NCBI GenBank assembly: GCA_023014365.1
Contig: JAEBUN010000002.1
Span: 2,914,001-2,978,000 of the forward strand
Direction: 5' to 3'
Origin: Lepiota brunneoincarnata
Lineage: Eukaryota; Basidiomycota; Agaricomycetes; Agaricales; Agaricaceae
Length of the DNA stretch: 64,000 bases
Under the pieces are notes generated by a model, which made no database searches, was not told where the DNA came from, and saw only the letters and a program-made list of their open reading frames with translations. Numbering within the stretch: position 1 is the stretch's first letter; the number at the start of each line of letters is the position of its first letter. Positions 1-11,020 of this stretch are shown here, one piece after another. The translations under genes and the position numbers were made by a program.

Positions 1-1717
1 ATCAGCAATCATGCAGACTCTGGCAGAGATGGAAAATGATACTGGCAACCTCGGCGCAACGTTCTTCTTTTCGAGACCCAACAAACGAAATAGCCCAAAT
101 GGGCTCTTCCCTACTATAGCGTATCGATTAGCCATCAAGAATCGGCCTTACCAGGATTACCTCCAGCAACAAATGAAATCAGACCCCATGTTCCTCCAGA
201 AAGGGTTGGAAAACCAGTTCAAGATCCTCATTGCCGAACCTTTTACTCGACTGAACGCATGCAACAGCTCGAGGATGTGGACGATCTTGATTGACGGCCT
301 GGACGAGTGCGAAGGTTCTGATGCTCAATGCAAGATCATCGAATTGCTCAGCTCGTTTGTGATCAAGTTTCCTGCGGCTTCCCTTCAATGGGTCGTCGCG
401 AGTCGTCCAGAGTCCCATCTGAAAGCTTCTTTCTCTCGGCCTCACATCCTCCTGACTCATCTGCGAAAGGAGGTTCCCATCGACTCTGATGAAAGTTGTC
501 GGGATGTCGAACGGTACCTCGAGACATCGTTGGTCGATATTCGCCAGAAGTACCCTGACCATTTCCAGGCAGGAGTGCGATGGCCAACGGACCACCAATT
601 CCTTCAGCTGGCGACTGCGGCAAGTGGGTTGTTCGCATTCGCATCAACCGTGATTCGGTTTATCGAGGACAGGGAGTTTGATAATCCCATTTCGCAACTC
701 AGCCGCGTTCTCACTGTCATCGAGAAGTTGGGTGCCATCCAGGGAAAGCATCCGTTGGCGCTCCTTGACTTGTTATACACTGATATTCTGTCCTCGGTCC
801 CCGTTGCTGTCCTTCCAGCCACTAGGCGGATATTTGGGCAGCTGCTTCTGCCTAAGTTTTGCTCCTTCCGTTTCCTGGTCAATTTTATTGGGATCAGGCA
901 ACACGATGCGTATAGTGCTGTTCAAAGACTCCATTCCGTCCTCCGAATCCCATCACCCGAACTTGCTGACGAGGAGCGAATTTCCTTTCTCCACGCTTCA
1001 TTCGCCGAGTATCTGAAAGACCCTTCACGATCGGGCGAGTTTGCCATCGATATCGAGGAAGCATGCAGTGACACATGGTAACGTTGTGTAAAAATCTTGC
1101 AACTTCGAAAACCGGCGTCTGGGTCAATCGCTTCATCTGGTGCCATCCAATCCTCAGCTGGCATATCGAATTATGGAGGATACGGCAACATTCTTTCTTG
1201 GGGTGATCATGACAGTGGCTGGAATTCTGAGTGCTTGCGTCTGCTTCTATTCGAGGCCAGTGGGCGATGCACCCATCTATTATTGCCGGGTTGTGACTGC
1301 GAGTACTGGCCTATATTGAAGACCATACCGCGCAAGGTGCCCCTATACCCCAACACGACATCAGAACGGCTTCGGGTTTTCAAGGGGTTTGGCATGGAAG
1401 AATTGCGTGTCTTTTCAAATGGTGAGATTCGACACATATTTCGCTTATGTTCCTGGCTACTCAGCCTTTGGTCTGTATGTACCGTCCCGTTTTGTGCCCA
1501 ATATTATTGTGTTTACTGTTGGAACCAGGAGTCACCCGAAAAACTCCAAGCGTCTGTCGGTCCTGTACAAGAGATTGCCCTTCGCGAACCAGACTTACAA
1601 CGTGTCAAAGCCACAAATCGGCGGGAAGGCTTTCAATACACACAGCATAGGGTATCGGGTTCATTAATGCCAGCATGTAATTTTTGCTCACAAAATTGGC
1701 CTCTGCTCATACGGTAG
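1..1717 (+). pseudogene. NACHT-domain NTPase, 5'-truncated by window edge, with in-frame stop
   Basis: The reading frame is open from the window edge and encodes the second half of a fungal NACHT/STAND NTPase. It has a Walker-B-like LIDGLDECEG at 289-318, a sensor-like VVASRPESHLK near 393-425 and the winged-helix-like tail of nephrocystin-3-like fungal proteins, ending in FLHASFAEYLKDPSRSGEF. The P-loop would lie upstream of the window. A TAA at 1079-1081 interrupts the frame. The same frame then continues open to 1717 with RCVKILQLRKP, which is what normally follows this position in the family, so the TAA looks like a nonsense mutation and not a natural end. Such proteins are thought to act in heterokaryon or self/non-self responses. 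That role is family knowledge, not shown here. Confidence 0.7.
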
Positions 1718-2170
1718 CAGTTATACAGCGACATTAACCCCCGAGCGTGCGACATCGTGCTTTCCTGGGCACAAAATTGCAAAGATCGCGCTCCTTCCGT
1801 AGTTGTTCTTATTTTCAAACATGAGCCGTTGGAAGGTTTCGCAATGTTTGAAAGCGAGAACGATAGAGTTCCCCAGGAGCTATTCCTCCTTCCATATGCT
1901 TAGGTCCATTATTCCACTGCTAGAAGGTTTGGTAGGCGAGACGGTTTTGGACAATAGGGGCTAATTTGGTTCTGTATAGGGTGGGGAACGAGTTCTACCT
2001 CAAATCTTCAGCTCCATTGATGGGTCAAAACTGGTGCGGTTTTGGCATGTGATGAACATGGGTCGTGTTCGTAAGCTGCTTATTAGCCAAGGATTTACGA
2101 AAGAGAACACGCTAGCTTGGAGTCTTAACAATAACGTGCACGAAGTATTCTAACCAACCTCACTACAAAC
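1718..2170. other. Intergenic, no gene seen
   Basis: AT-rich spacer between the broken NACHT gene and the 3' end of the SWD1 homologue. No coding frame, RNA gene or repeat recognised. Confidence 0.5.
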
Positions 2171-4184
2171 CTAAACTCCCATCTCCTCAGCCAACTCTGC
2201 CGCGCCTTTACTCACTCTCATCTTCCAGCCCTTCACATCCTCATCTGGATCCTCCTCTGCCCACAATATATCCTCATCCATCCCTTTTGTCACACCTTTG
2301 CCCGCCTTGAACACCTTCCCTTCTTTACCTCCTGAATTTGCATTGTTGTTATTGGTAGGATTCGGGGTAACACTCGAGGCAGCAGACGCAGACGGAGGTT
2401 TGGAATTCGCCCCAGACCCGCTCGATGTGTCTTTCGACATCGTCACATTCGAAGAATCATCCGACTCTCCCCCCTCCAAAAGATCCACATCCACCTCCTG
2501 TTCTTCCGCTTTCATCTTACGCTCTTGAATCATTTCCTCATCTTCCTAACGGATCATGATCACACACAGGCAAGAGACAAAAAAAAAGGGGGGATAGGTA
2601 CAATATCAAACTCATCTTCCCGTTCCTCATACACAATATTCTCGTCCGCCTCTTCAAATCCACCCGCAAACGCACCCCAGCGCTCCGCTATCGGACAATG
2701 CCATATCAGAATGTTTCCGTGTGTCGTCGTGGATGCGATCAACGATTTCTTCGGGTGCCACTTTTGGTTGATGAAAATCCCCTCTTATTCCTATCGGAAA
2801 TCGAAGCGGGCGTACGCACGTGTATATGTGAGAGTGGTTCCCTACCACCATCCAACGTTGTCGAGAACCGTCCATCGTTTGATAGATCCCAGATGTATAT
2901 CTTGTGTGTCGCTGGATCAGCAGAACCTGTGTGCTCGTCACATCAACAACAAACGAGTAAAGAAAGGGGGAAAAGCCTACCGCCGGCTAGCCATTCCCCG
3001 TCTGGACTATACGACATGACGTGCCACGCTGTACGGTTAATAGGGTCATTGAACCGGTGTGTGGGTTCGAGTTCTTGTTCATTCAGCTTGTCGAGTGCGG
3101 CTTGATAGTTTGGGATTGTGAATTGGCGCAATATTCGGTCCGAGGAGTTTGTTACCAGTCGTCTATGGAAAGCGCGCGATTAGAAGAAAAAGATCGGGCC
3201 TCGAAAAAAAAAGGAGGATCCTACCGTCCGTTCCTAGTAAAGTCTAGACTCTTCATGACCCCTGCGCCGTTAACTTTGTGTCTACCAACCAACTACACAA
3301 TTTGAGCGAGTGTACATCTAATGAGGAACAATAATATAGACATACCACTTTTGTCCGTGTATTAAACACCAACAACATTCCGCTCGAAGTGCCGACAAAG
3401 ACATACCGTCCCGTCGTATCAAACCTCGCAACCGTCATTGCAGACCTGCGTTCATTAAAAACCATAAAACAAATTTGGACAGAGCAGAACACACCGTTTA
3501 ACACCCTGACCGCCACCAGCCTCCTCTTCAGCCTCCTCCGGCTCGGGCACATCACACAACTCCACCCGTCCTCTATGCGACTTTCTCATGTCCACTACGA
3601 ATGCCTCCCCAGTCGACATAAGGACCAATATAATCTTACTGAACTCAAAAAAAAAACCATAAACAACAACCATCTCCAAGGATCAACGAAACACACACAC
3701 ACCTATTCCGCGGATGAAAACTCGCAGACACCACCGGCGAATCAAACCTCACTGTCCTCCACCTCTGCATCGGCTCAAACCCCGACGCCAAATCCCACAC
3801 AATCACATTCCAGTCCTTGGACGCACTCATCACATACCGCGCGTGCCTCGACCAACTTGAGATTCAATTCAATTCAATTCAACTCCTCGCAGTCAGGAAC
3901 AACCAATAGGCAAAACAACGCACTCGATGCTCGTAACTCCCCTCACATGTCCATCGAGCACCCTCACCGGAGCCTTTGTCTCGAGATCCCAAATGACAAC
4001 GCTCCCATTTTGTTTGCCAGCAGCAATCCAGCGTCCTGTGGGATCAAAATTTGAGAACAGAGCGGTGGCGAGAAGAGAGGTTTGGATTGCAGTCGGATGG
4101 GGTATTTGGAAGGGGTCTGGCCGAGATTATGTGGGCTACTGAGCCGGTGAGCGTCAAATGGCACGCACTGAGGACATCGTTCAT
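2171..4184 (-). CDS. swd1: COMPASS complex WD40 subunit Swd1 / RbBP5 homologue
   Basis: Nuclear WD40 scaffold of the Set1/COMPASS histone H3K4 methyltransferase. Reading the minus strand, small exons give a WD40 series: FDPTGRWIAAGKQNGSVVIW near 3995-4055, then MSASKDWNVIVWDLASGFEP, ARFDTTGRYVFVGTSSGML, RQFTIPNYQAALDKL and HGNILIWHCPIAERWGAFA. These are followed by the RbBP5-specific ENIVYEEREDEFDI segment near 2600-2650. The acidic, Ser/Asn-rich tail ends EEMGV at 2171. The start at 4184 is supported by a tiny first exon (MNDVL, donor GTGCGT) whose splice gives MNDVLNPFQI, close to the MN..L.DPF start of Swd1 proteins. At least seven short introns. It lies 106 bp downstream of the cyclin stop, on the same strand. 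Confidence 0.92.
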
Positions 4185-4290
4185 GGTTGAGAAGCGCGTG
4201 GGATATTCGCCTGTTTTTGTTGTGATACATATAAACACAGAAACCGTAGTGTATAGCGCGTCTAATAAAAAAAAGGAGTAAAGAATACAG

Positions 4291-5686
4291 TCAAGGACTC
4301 CCCATCCTCTCGTCCCTTCTCCTCTCTGGTGTCCTCTCAGCGTCCTCTGCCACCTCACTGATGCTCTCTCGCCTTCTCGCTCTCTCTGCAATCGAACCTG
4401 CTCTGATCGTCGGCTCGTCGTCCGTCGTACCCGTCGTACTCGACGCCTCGTCCTCGGTCTCCACCTCAGTCTCCGTCTCGGTATCAGTACCCTCCTCTAC
4501 CGAGGTTTGCTGCTGTTGTGACTCGCGAGGTGTACGTGAGGAATACTGGTCATCTGCAACTCTTCCCCCATATGCGTCAATAGCGCCCATAGCACTCATA
4601 GGCGCCGCAACAACAGTGCCACCTGTCAGTGGAGCAGCCGAAGAAGCAACATGAGTTCCAGAATGGCCAATAGTGTTCCCAGCACCATCAGCCACTATAC
4701 CAGAGGACCGAGCAAAGAGGATTAATTGCTCTGCATATCTCTGCATCTCATCTGGTGAGATCACCAACTTGAAGTCGTTCAACAACAAAAACTGGAGTTC
4801 TAGTTGATTCAGTTCCGGCAGCGGCAACCCCCCGACCTTTTTGATGATGAGCGGGTCAGGAGGGAAAAGGATAAGGACAATCCGACGGACAGACCTTTGC
4901 ATAGCGGGAGTTGGTGTAGAATACGTCGCTGAAAAACTTGCTAGCCACAGTGACACCCGCAATGACGAGGCGGTGGATATTATACGAGTCGATTACAAAC
5001 GTCCGGCCAGTGGCATCAGCACTGAGCTTGGACATGCGATCAAAGTAGACCAAGAGGGCCAAAAAGACCTCGTTGGTGGTTGGACAGTACTTGAGAATAC
5101 GGAGAAAATAAGCCTCGAGAGTGATTGTGGGGATGTTGCGTGCATGAAAGGTGAGGGTGGAGGCGGGTGTGGAGATGGCGGAGCGGGATGCGGTGGTGAG
5201 GGAGTGCCAGACGGGGGTGTCCTCGTTGGCATGGATAGGGGCGGTGCAGGAGGTGGTCATGATAGAGGAGGTGGGCGAGGTGGCGAGCTGGTCATTGGTG
5301 GAGGCGATCTGGGTTAGGAGGGATGCGAGGAGCTTGAGAAGGTCTGTGGTGGGGTATTTGTGGATATCAACAACCGAAGACGACGGCGGGGACGACGAGA
5401 GCTCTGATGGAGCAGGACCGGTAGCGGAAGTGAGTGCTGCTGGCGGGGCGATAGCAGGGGCGGGAGTTGGAGTGGCTGGTCTTGGAGGGGTAGGCGGGGG
5501 ATGTGCTGTTGCTGTTGTTGTTGTTGTTGTTGTTGTTGACGATGATGTTGGGGGATGTGCTGTGTGGTGGTGAAGGGACGAGTGGTCGCGGGGTGGATGT
5601 GGAATTGCGGGTGCTGTCTGGTGTCTGTGAAGAGGAGGTATTGCCGACTTGCGAGGAGAGGGATGGCTGAGTGCGAGAGCAAGCAT
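4291..5686 (-). CDS. PHO80/Pcl-type cyclin
   Basis: Regulatory cyclin that binds a Pho85-like CDK. The N-terminal half is low complexity, with a poly-Thr run from an ACA repeat near 5515-5540 and Pro/Ala/Ser-rich stretches. The cyclin box follows: FHARNIPTITLEAYFLRILKY, then LALLVYFDRMSKL, then SYNIHRLVIAGVTVASKFF (about 4900-5150). One 58-bp intron (4837-4894) splits SRYAK from VGGLPLPELNQLELQFLLL, which is the typical end of the PHO80 box. The tail is acidic, with a TETETEVETEDE run. The ATG at 5686 is chosen because it opens the Ser/Pro-rich N-terminus 61 bp after the hydrolase stop. The family is clear; which Pcl it matches is not. Confidence 0.87.
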
Positions 5687-5747
5687 TTCTTTTTTCTTTT
5701 TTTTTAATTTCCCTCTCATTTTTAATGCACAGCACACGTGCTTACTC

Positions 5748-7007
5748 TCACCGTGGGAACATTTTACTCTCCCTCGCCGTCCTCTCCACAAGCTCATTGA
5801 ACCATCTCGCTCGCTGCACATACGCCCCGTGTCCCGTCTCCTTCCACTCAACAAGCTCTGCCTCGGGCATCGATGCCTTCAGCGCCCACGACATCTTGGG
5901 CCGTACTAGGTGGTCGTCATCCCCAGTCACAATCGTCACCTTGGGCACACTTGCACTGATCCGGCGCAAGTTCTCCCCCGAAACATGATGCGTCAGCCCC
6001 GCTGCCATCTGCGACACACATCCCATCAGCTGCTGGGGCCGTGCGACCGCCACCCGGCGCAAGAACACCTCTGATTGCACCTGTAGGTTTGTCTTGTTAG
6101 GTTCGTTCTCGTCTGACGCATCCAGCCATGCCCGCGGAAACAACATATCCGTCACAACGGATGCGCATTTGAGGGGATCCTGCGTGATCATCAGCCTCGC
6201 CAAGCAAGATATCCCCTTCCACTGGAGAATACGGTCAATCACGAGACATCTTATCGTGCTACTTACCCCACATTCGTACTTACTGGTGGCAAATTGTTCC
6301 AGAGCCATCCCCCGGGTGTCGTCACAGCTAGGGTAAGCGACGCGATCCGCTCAGGGATCCTCAGAGCCAGCTCTTTTCAAATACCCTATAAGTCTTGGCA
6401 ATGAAAGCTGCCCTCATGTCTGCTCTCACCTTGCGCGATCATCCCACCCAGACTGACCCCAACCACATGCAACTCCCTCTTCTCCGTCCACCCGACGTAG
6501 TCCAACAGGCAAATCACATCCTCCGCCATCCCTCCGGTTCTACACAATTAAACACGTCAGCACCCACCAGCTAAAGTTCCTCGATACGGTCACGCACGTA
6601 TACGGTCCCCTCGGGTACCCCGAATTCCCAACCCCGCGGTTATCAAATACCAGTACCGTCGTCTTCTCCTCCTCTCCTTCTCCACGCATCGCCTTGCCTC
6701 CACCAAACCACCGCACCTGTGGTCCCCACGAAAACGAGCTCGCGTTCAAGCCCATGATCAATACAAACTTGAACTCGGTTCCCTTCCCATGCTGCTCAAA
6801 GTAGAGCGAATGCGACTCGAGCGCCTCGGGACCCTGCGGACGAAGCTTGGTTACTGGACAGAGCCCTTTACGGACACATGTGTTTGGGTCAAGGATGGTT
6901 GGAAGGTCTGTTGCTTTCATGATGGTCAATGGCAGAGTGGCGCTGGTGATGGGCCCGTCACTCGGTCCGCCATTTTCCGATTTTCCATTCCACATACAAT
7001 TATTCAT
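5748..7007 (-). CDS. Alpha/beta hydrolase
   Basis: Alpha/beta hydrolase-fold enzyme of unknown substrate. The oxyanion-strand region reads FVLIMGLNASSFSWGPQVRWF and is followed by LVFDNRGVGNSGYP. The nucleophile elbow is GVSLGG near 6445. The acid is probably in TGDDDHLVRP (5930s) and the catalytic His in KETGHGAYVQ (5820s), so the triad is complete. The four introns I could place are short. The start could be the ATG at 7007 or the one at 6920 (MKATDLPTIL); 7007 lies only 17 bp after the ERG2 stop. The NRGVGNS motif resembles uncharacterised fungal hydrolases. The position beside ERG2 suggests co-transcription more than shared function. Confidence 0.85.
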
Positions 7008-7023
7008 TCCGTAGATAACTATT

Positions 7024-7859
7024 CTAGATCTTTCCTATCAACAAGTTATTAATCGTCTCCCTCGCTGTGATTCTAATTGTGTGATACAGCGTCGGCACAT
7101 CCAACGTCGAAGTAAATGTATCCGCAAATCCAAACGGCAGCATCAACGGAATCCAACCTTTAATAGAATCCATCAATACCCCATTAAAAATAAAACAACT
7201 TCACACACCTCTAGCATACTCGAGCGCAAAACAGCCCTCATGCATCTTGTACTGCTTCGCCGTGCCTCTAGGCAAATGATGCACACTACCAGCAGGGTAC
7301 CTTTCCATCTCCAACGCACCAGGTGCAAATGCCCACTGCTCCCCAACCAGAATATTGAAATAATCATCCGCGGTATGCAAGCCCGTGTGTCCCTCGGTCC
7401 CCAACGGCGTACCAAAAATGATCAAGTACTCGGTAATGCTTGCGTGGATGATGTACATCGCACCCATGGCGCCACCCGCGTTGTTGAATACCCATTCGCT
7501 TGTGTCGGTGTTGATACGGATTTTGTCGGGGGAGTGGGTGGCGGAGAGGGTGTTGACGATGTGGGAGATCATGCCGGCTGTGTTGTTGTTTGGGTTGAGG
7601 GCGATGGCTTCTTGGGCAAGTTGGTGTAGGGTGGTTGGGTCGAAGACGTACCACCGATCCTGTACACCCGTGTGTTAAGCATTTCCCCTTTCCCTCCTTT
7701 GGTGAGAGGTGAGTTACTTACCTTGATGGTGTCGAGCCACCCGCATAGGGCGACAAGGAGGAACACGACGGCGAGTCGGGTTGCCCATTTGGTCAGAAAG
7801 CCGTTCTCTTGAGGCGGCGAAACCGCGTCTTGAGGTCCTTTGGTGTTCGTGCCGGACAT
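7024..7859 (-). CDS. ERG2: Sterol C-8 isomerase (ERG2 / sigma-1 receptor family)
   Basis: Endoplasmic reticulum enzyme that isomerises the delta-8 to the delta-7 double bond (fecosterol to episterol) in ergosterol synthesis. An N-terminal membrane anchor (ATRLAVVFLLVALCGWL) is followed by the soluble ERG2 domain. Diagnostic stretches are EWVFNNAGGAMGAMYIIHAS, SEYLIIFGT-like EYLIIFGTPLGTEGHTG, HHLPRGTAKQYKM and, after a last intron, WIPLMLPFGFADTFTSTLD. It ends at 7024 in NNLLIGKI. The ATG at 7859 is the first in frame. The length of about 220-230 residues is typical. It is a morpholine fungicide target in fungi. It lies just left of the accessory locus, and its upstream region appears to have been caught in the DUF6534 tandem duplication. 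Confidence 0.96.
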
Positions 7860-8657
7860 ATTTGGCTGTTTTTGTTTCCTTTCCCTCGGGGAGGTTTTTG
7901 TACAGTACAAGAGTTTATTTGACTTTTGGGTCGTACGATTTCTTGACAAGGTGACATTGTGACAGAACGCGTCTGTGACAATCACATGATGAGCAAAAGC
8001 CCACCGCTGCAGCGCCTTGCAAAAAACTTTGGTCTCACGAATATTTAGATACTGATATCGGGATGCAATTCGAAGTATCAGGTTGGGGCATCTTTCCGAT
8101 GTCATCATCAAAACATTGTGTCGCAACATAATTACGCGCGGACGGTCCGTGATTCCAAGGCGGTTGTCACTGCAAGTGAACAGGCTTTTGACGATATGAA
8201 ACATGATCATTGCTGATCTTCCTCCACCAAATCCTCATGAGAGCCAAATTTCCAATTGCACAGCCTCGATGATGCAGACCTCAATGCTTTCCCCGTGGCA
8301 CTAGGCAAACGTCTCATAATACCCGAACAACTTACCAAGACAAGAGCACCAGCCACCACCTCGTGGATTGGAGTTGAGACCCCATTAAAGACGGTGACCG
8401 CTCGAAGGTGTGTCCCAATTTATTACTGACTTTCCCACCAATACGAGCTCAATTGTTCATCAGTGATGTTACAAACATAAATTTGCACACAGTAACGGGC
8501 TTCGTCTCCGCAACTCGCAACCTGATTGAACATCAATATTACTTACAGCTTGGCAAATATATTCCATCATCGGTTAAAAAGGCCCCAGCATTTCACAGCA
8601 ATATCTAGACCGACACACCCGCACCTCCCGGCATCCAAACTCCCCTCCCTAGAAAGT
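7860..8657. promoter_or_regulatory. Divergent ERG2 / DUF6534-1 promoter region
   Basis: Spacer of about 800 bp between the divergent ERG2 and DUF6534-1 genes. No coding sequence recognised. Parts near 7870-8140 are recognisably repeated at about 10270-10530, upstream of DUF6534-2. Shared words include ATATTTAGA, ATCATC and CGCGGACGGTC, in the same order. A second shared block, CGGTTAAAAAGGCC, is at about 8572 and 10919. Confidence 0.55.
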
Positions 8658-10145
8658 ATGGAGGTATGCACTACCGGAGCGTGTGTCCCTGTGCCTGGGG
8701 ATGTCTTCAGACTTGAAAGAAATAGAGGACCAGTCGTGAGTAAACAAAGATTTTGCACGAAATACGATCGCGGCTGACCACGGATTGCAGCTCTTTGCTT
8801 ACTGCCTAGATGTCTTCCTCTATGGAATCCTCACTGTCCAGACCTGTGAGCTTACCCAGCTCAGCTCGTTGCCATCTCAGCGATGCTTACAAATACTATG
8901 ATGTCTACCAGATCTATATTTCCTAGGTTTCCCGAATGACAAACGAGTGACGAAGATCATTGTCTACTTTCTATACATTGTTGGGACCGTCCAAACAGCC
9001 CTTGCTCTCCATGACTTCTACTTTTTATCTTACCTAGGAACTGTCATCATGGAACCCACCTTATCTGGTGACATCTCTGTCAACTACACTATCTTTGACA
9101 CCCATTCATTTGGGTTTATGTGGATTACGATTCCAACGGCTAGCGCTCTCGGTATGGGTAGTATATACAACCCAAGAACTGCTCACACCTGACTCTGCGT
9201 CCACTCATCTAGTTGCCATTGTCACGCAGTTTCTGTATGCATATCGTATTTACACGATATCAGGACAGAAGCTGATCACTGCAGTTGTGCTATCAGTAAG
9301 TTTAGAATATATCTATCACGAAAGGATGCTCATCACCTCTCGAACAGCTGGCTCTTGCTCAGTTCATATTAGGCATCTACTCTGCAGTCGCAGTCTATGC
9401 GCCGGCCGTGAATAAGTCCATCACGACCGACATCCGGGCACCCTATATCAATGCATTGGTGAGTCAGAGCTCAACGCACGAGTCTGTGATGACATTAAAA
9501 ATCCACTTGCGCAATCGAAGGCTTGGGGGTTGGTCGGGGCACTCTGCGATATAATTATTGCCGGCTACATGTTTTATTTTGTATGTCAGATTCAGCATGT
9601 ATATTCCGCCCCATCGCCGACTCAATTACGCAGCTGTCGAAGCAAATGAAGGGAGTTTCGCATTTTACTCAAACACCTCTCACGAAAATTAAGCGGCTCG
9701 TGCTGGAAACAGGAATGTTGACGGGTATGCTTGACTTCACAAATAAATGGTCCCGGGATTTACCAAAAACACTCGAATCCCTGCAGCTGCAATGGCCATT
9801 GCGTACACGTTAACATCCGCCTTGTTCTTGGGAGGAATGATGAATTGGTACATGGTTCCCGGTCTCTCCCTAAGCAAGCTGTATGCCAACTCGATGCTGG
9901 TCTTGCTCAACAATCGCTTCACCATTGTCGGAGGTCGAAATAGCCTAGATCCATCGCATCATGACTCATTCCTCGCGGAGGCCAACACTAGAATGAGTGG
10001 GATTGCTTTTACTCATAGTCACCTGGAAGACACCAGAATTTTGAGTGGTGATATCCGCACCGTTGACCTTACTGTGCAGTCGAACCACGAGCCGGAAGAA
10101 ATGAATGGTTGCAAACAAAAGGACGAACGTGGTGAAGAAGTTTGA
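8658..10145 (+). CDS. DUF6534-type seven-helix membrane protein (copy 1)
   Basis: Agaricomycete-specific multi-pass membrane protein. In splice order: MEVCTTGACVPVPGD, then LFAYCLDVFLYGILTVQT, YLYFLGFPNDKRVTKIIVYF, VAIVTQFLYAYRIYTISGQ, LALAQFILGIYSAV, WGLVGALCDIIIAGYMFYF, LSKQMKGVS with a basic loop, and LETGMLT-AAMAIAYTLTSALF. It ends with SLSKLYANSMLVLLNNRF and a polar tail rich in Glu and Lys. That order (about seven hydrophobic helices, the FPxDxR loop, YAYRI, and the LYANSMLVLLNNR end) is the DUF6534 pattern. Seven short introns are needed. Function unknown; a receptor or transporter-like role is only a guess. Tandem paralogue of copy 2. Confidence 0.82.
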
Positions 10146-10148
10146 CAT

Positions 10149-11020
10149 ATGCTCATGCGTAGTCAAAACCCTGTGGAAACCGTGCTAGATAAGCTGTGGA
10201 CAGGCTCGGGAGCAACTAGATAGTCAAACATCAATGATAATGGTGTCCGACGTTTTCTAAAGCAAGTGTCTAAACGACACTTTGTTTCCTTTCTCGAGGG
10301 ACGTTTGCGGAAGAGAATTTGATGTTGGCTTTACGATTTCTCGACTGCCGCAATTACATGACAAGTAGAAGTGCCCTATCTTTGGATCGCGGCGTATCGG
10401 GCAGGAACCTCTGGTCGCACGGATATTTAGAAATGATGCATTGGAAGTATTGGGTAGAGTGGCAGCTCCAGGAGATCATCATCCGAACATGATGCCACAG
10501 TAATGATTCACACGCGGACGGTCATTTACTCCGGGGTCGGAGGCCATTGAGGTCCTGCTACTGACAAATTTGAGTGTAGCAACATCTCTCAGCTTGCTCC
10601 GTGTTCGTTTTTTTTCAATAAAAGTATATACTCGTACTCCAACTGCCCCATCTAGGCTATGCAGAGGGCAAAGTGGCAACTCCAAGCGGACAAACTTCTG
10701 TATGATCATCACTGACCCTTGGTTACTGCCTCAATATCTTCTTCTATAGCTGTCACTACTTTCTTAGCGACCGATTATGCCAATAGCGCTGGTAGATGTT
10801 CCGAATTCGACCATCTTTCCCACCTGCGAACTCAAGCGTTCATCAATCACACACAGCACAGAGCTTCCTCTGACAACCGATCCGAACCCACGGCCTGACC
10901 ACTCGATAGACTCACGACCGGTTAAAAAGGCCTCAACATCCCCCGATATCTCACTGCGATAGCAAGTTGGACCGGCACGTCGATATCCCTCGTTATCCCA
11001 AGACTCCTTCCTGAAAAAGT
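10149..11020. other. Intergenic between tandem DUF6534 genes, containing duplicated upstream sequence
   Basis: No gene seen. The right half (about 10270-11020) is a diverged copy of the region upstream of DUF6534-1, including sequence just upstream of the ERG2 start. The tandem duplication unit was therefore roughly 2.3 kb (about 7870-10150 copied to about 10270-12510). Confidence 0.55.

Noticed and set aside
5151..5573. Plus-strand Val/Gly-rich frame opposite the cyclin
   Set aside because: Shadow of the poly-Thr and Pro/Ala-rich cyclin N-terminus; the minus-strand frame continues into a genuine cyclin box.
9764..9772. A 5-A versus 6-A difference between the two DUF6534 genes that looks like a frameshift in copy 1
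   Set aside because: It lies inside an intron (donor GTATGC/GTACGC, acceptor CTGCAG). Splicing gives LETGMLT-AAMAIAYT in both genes with an open frame.
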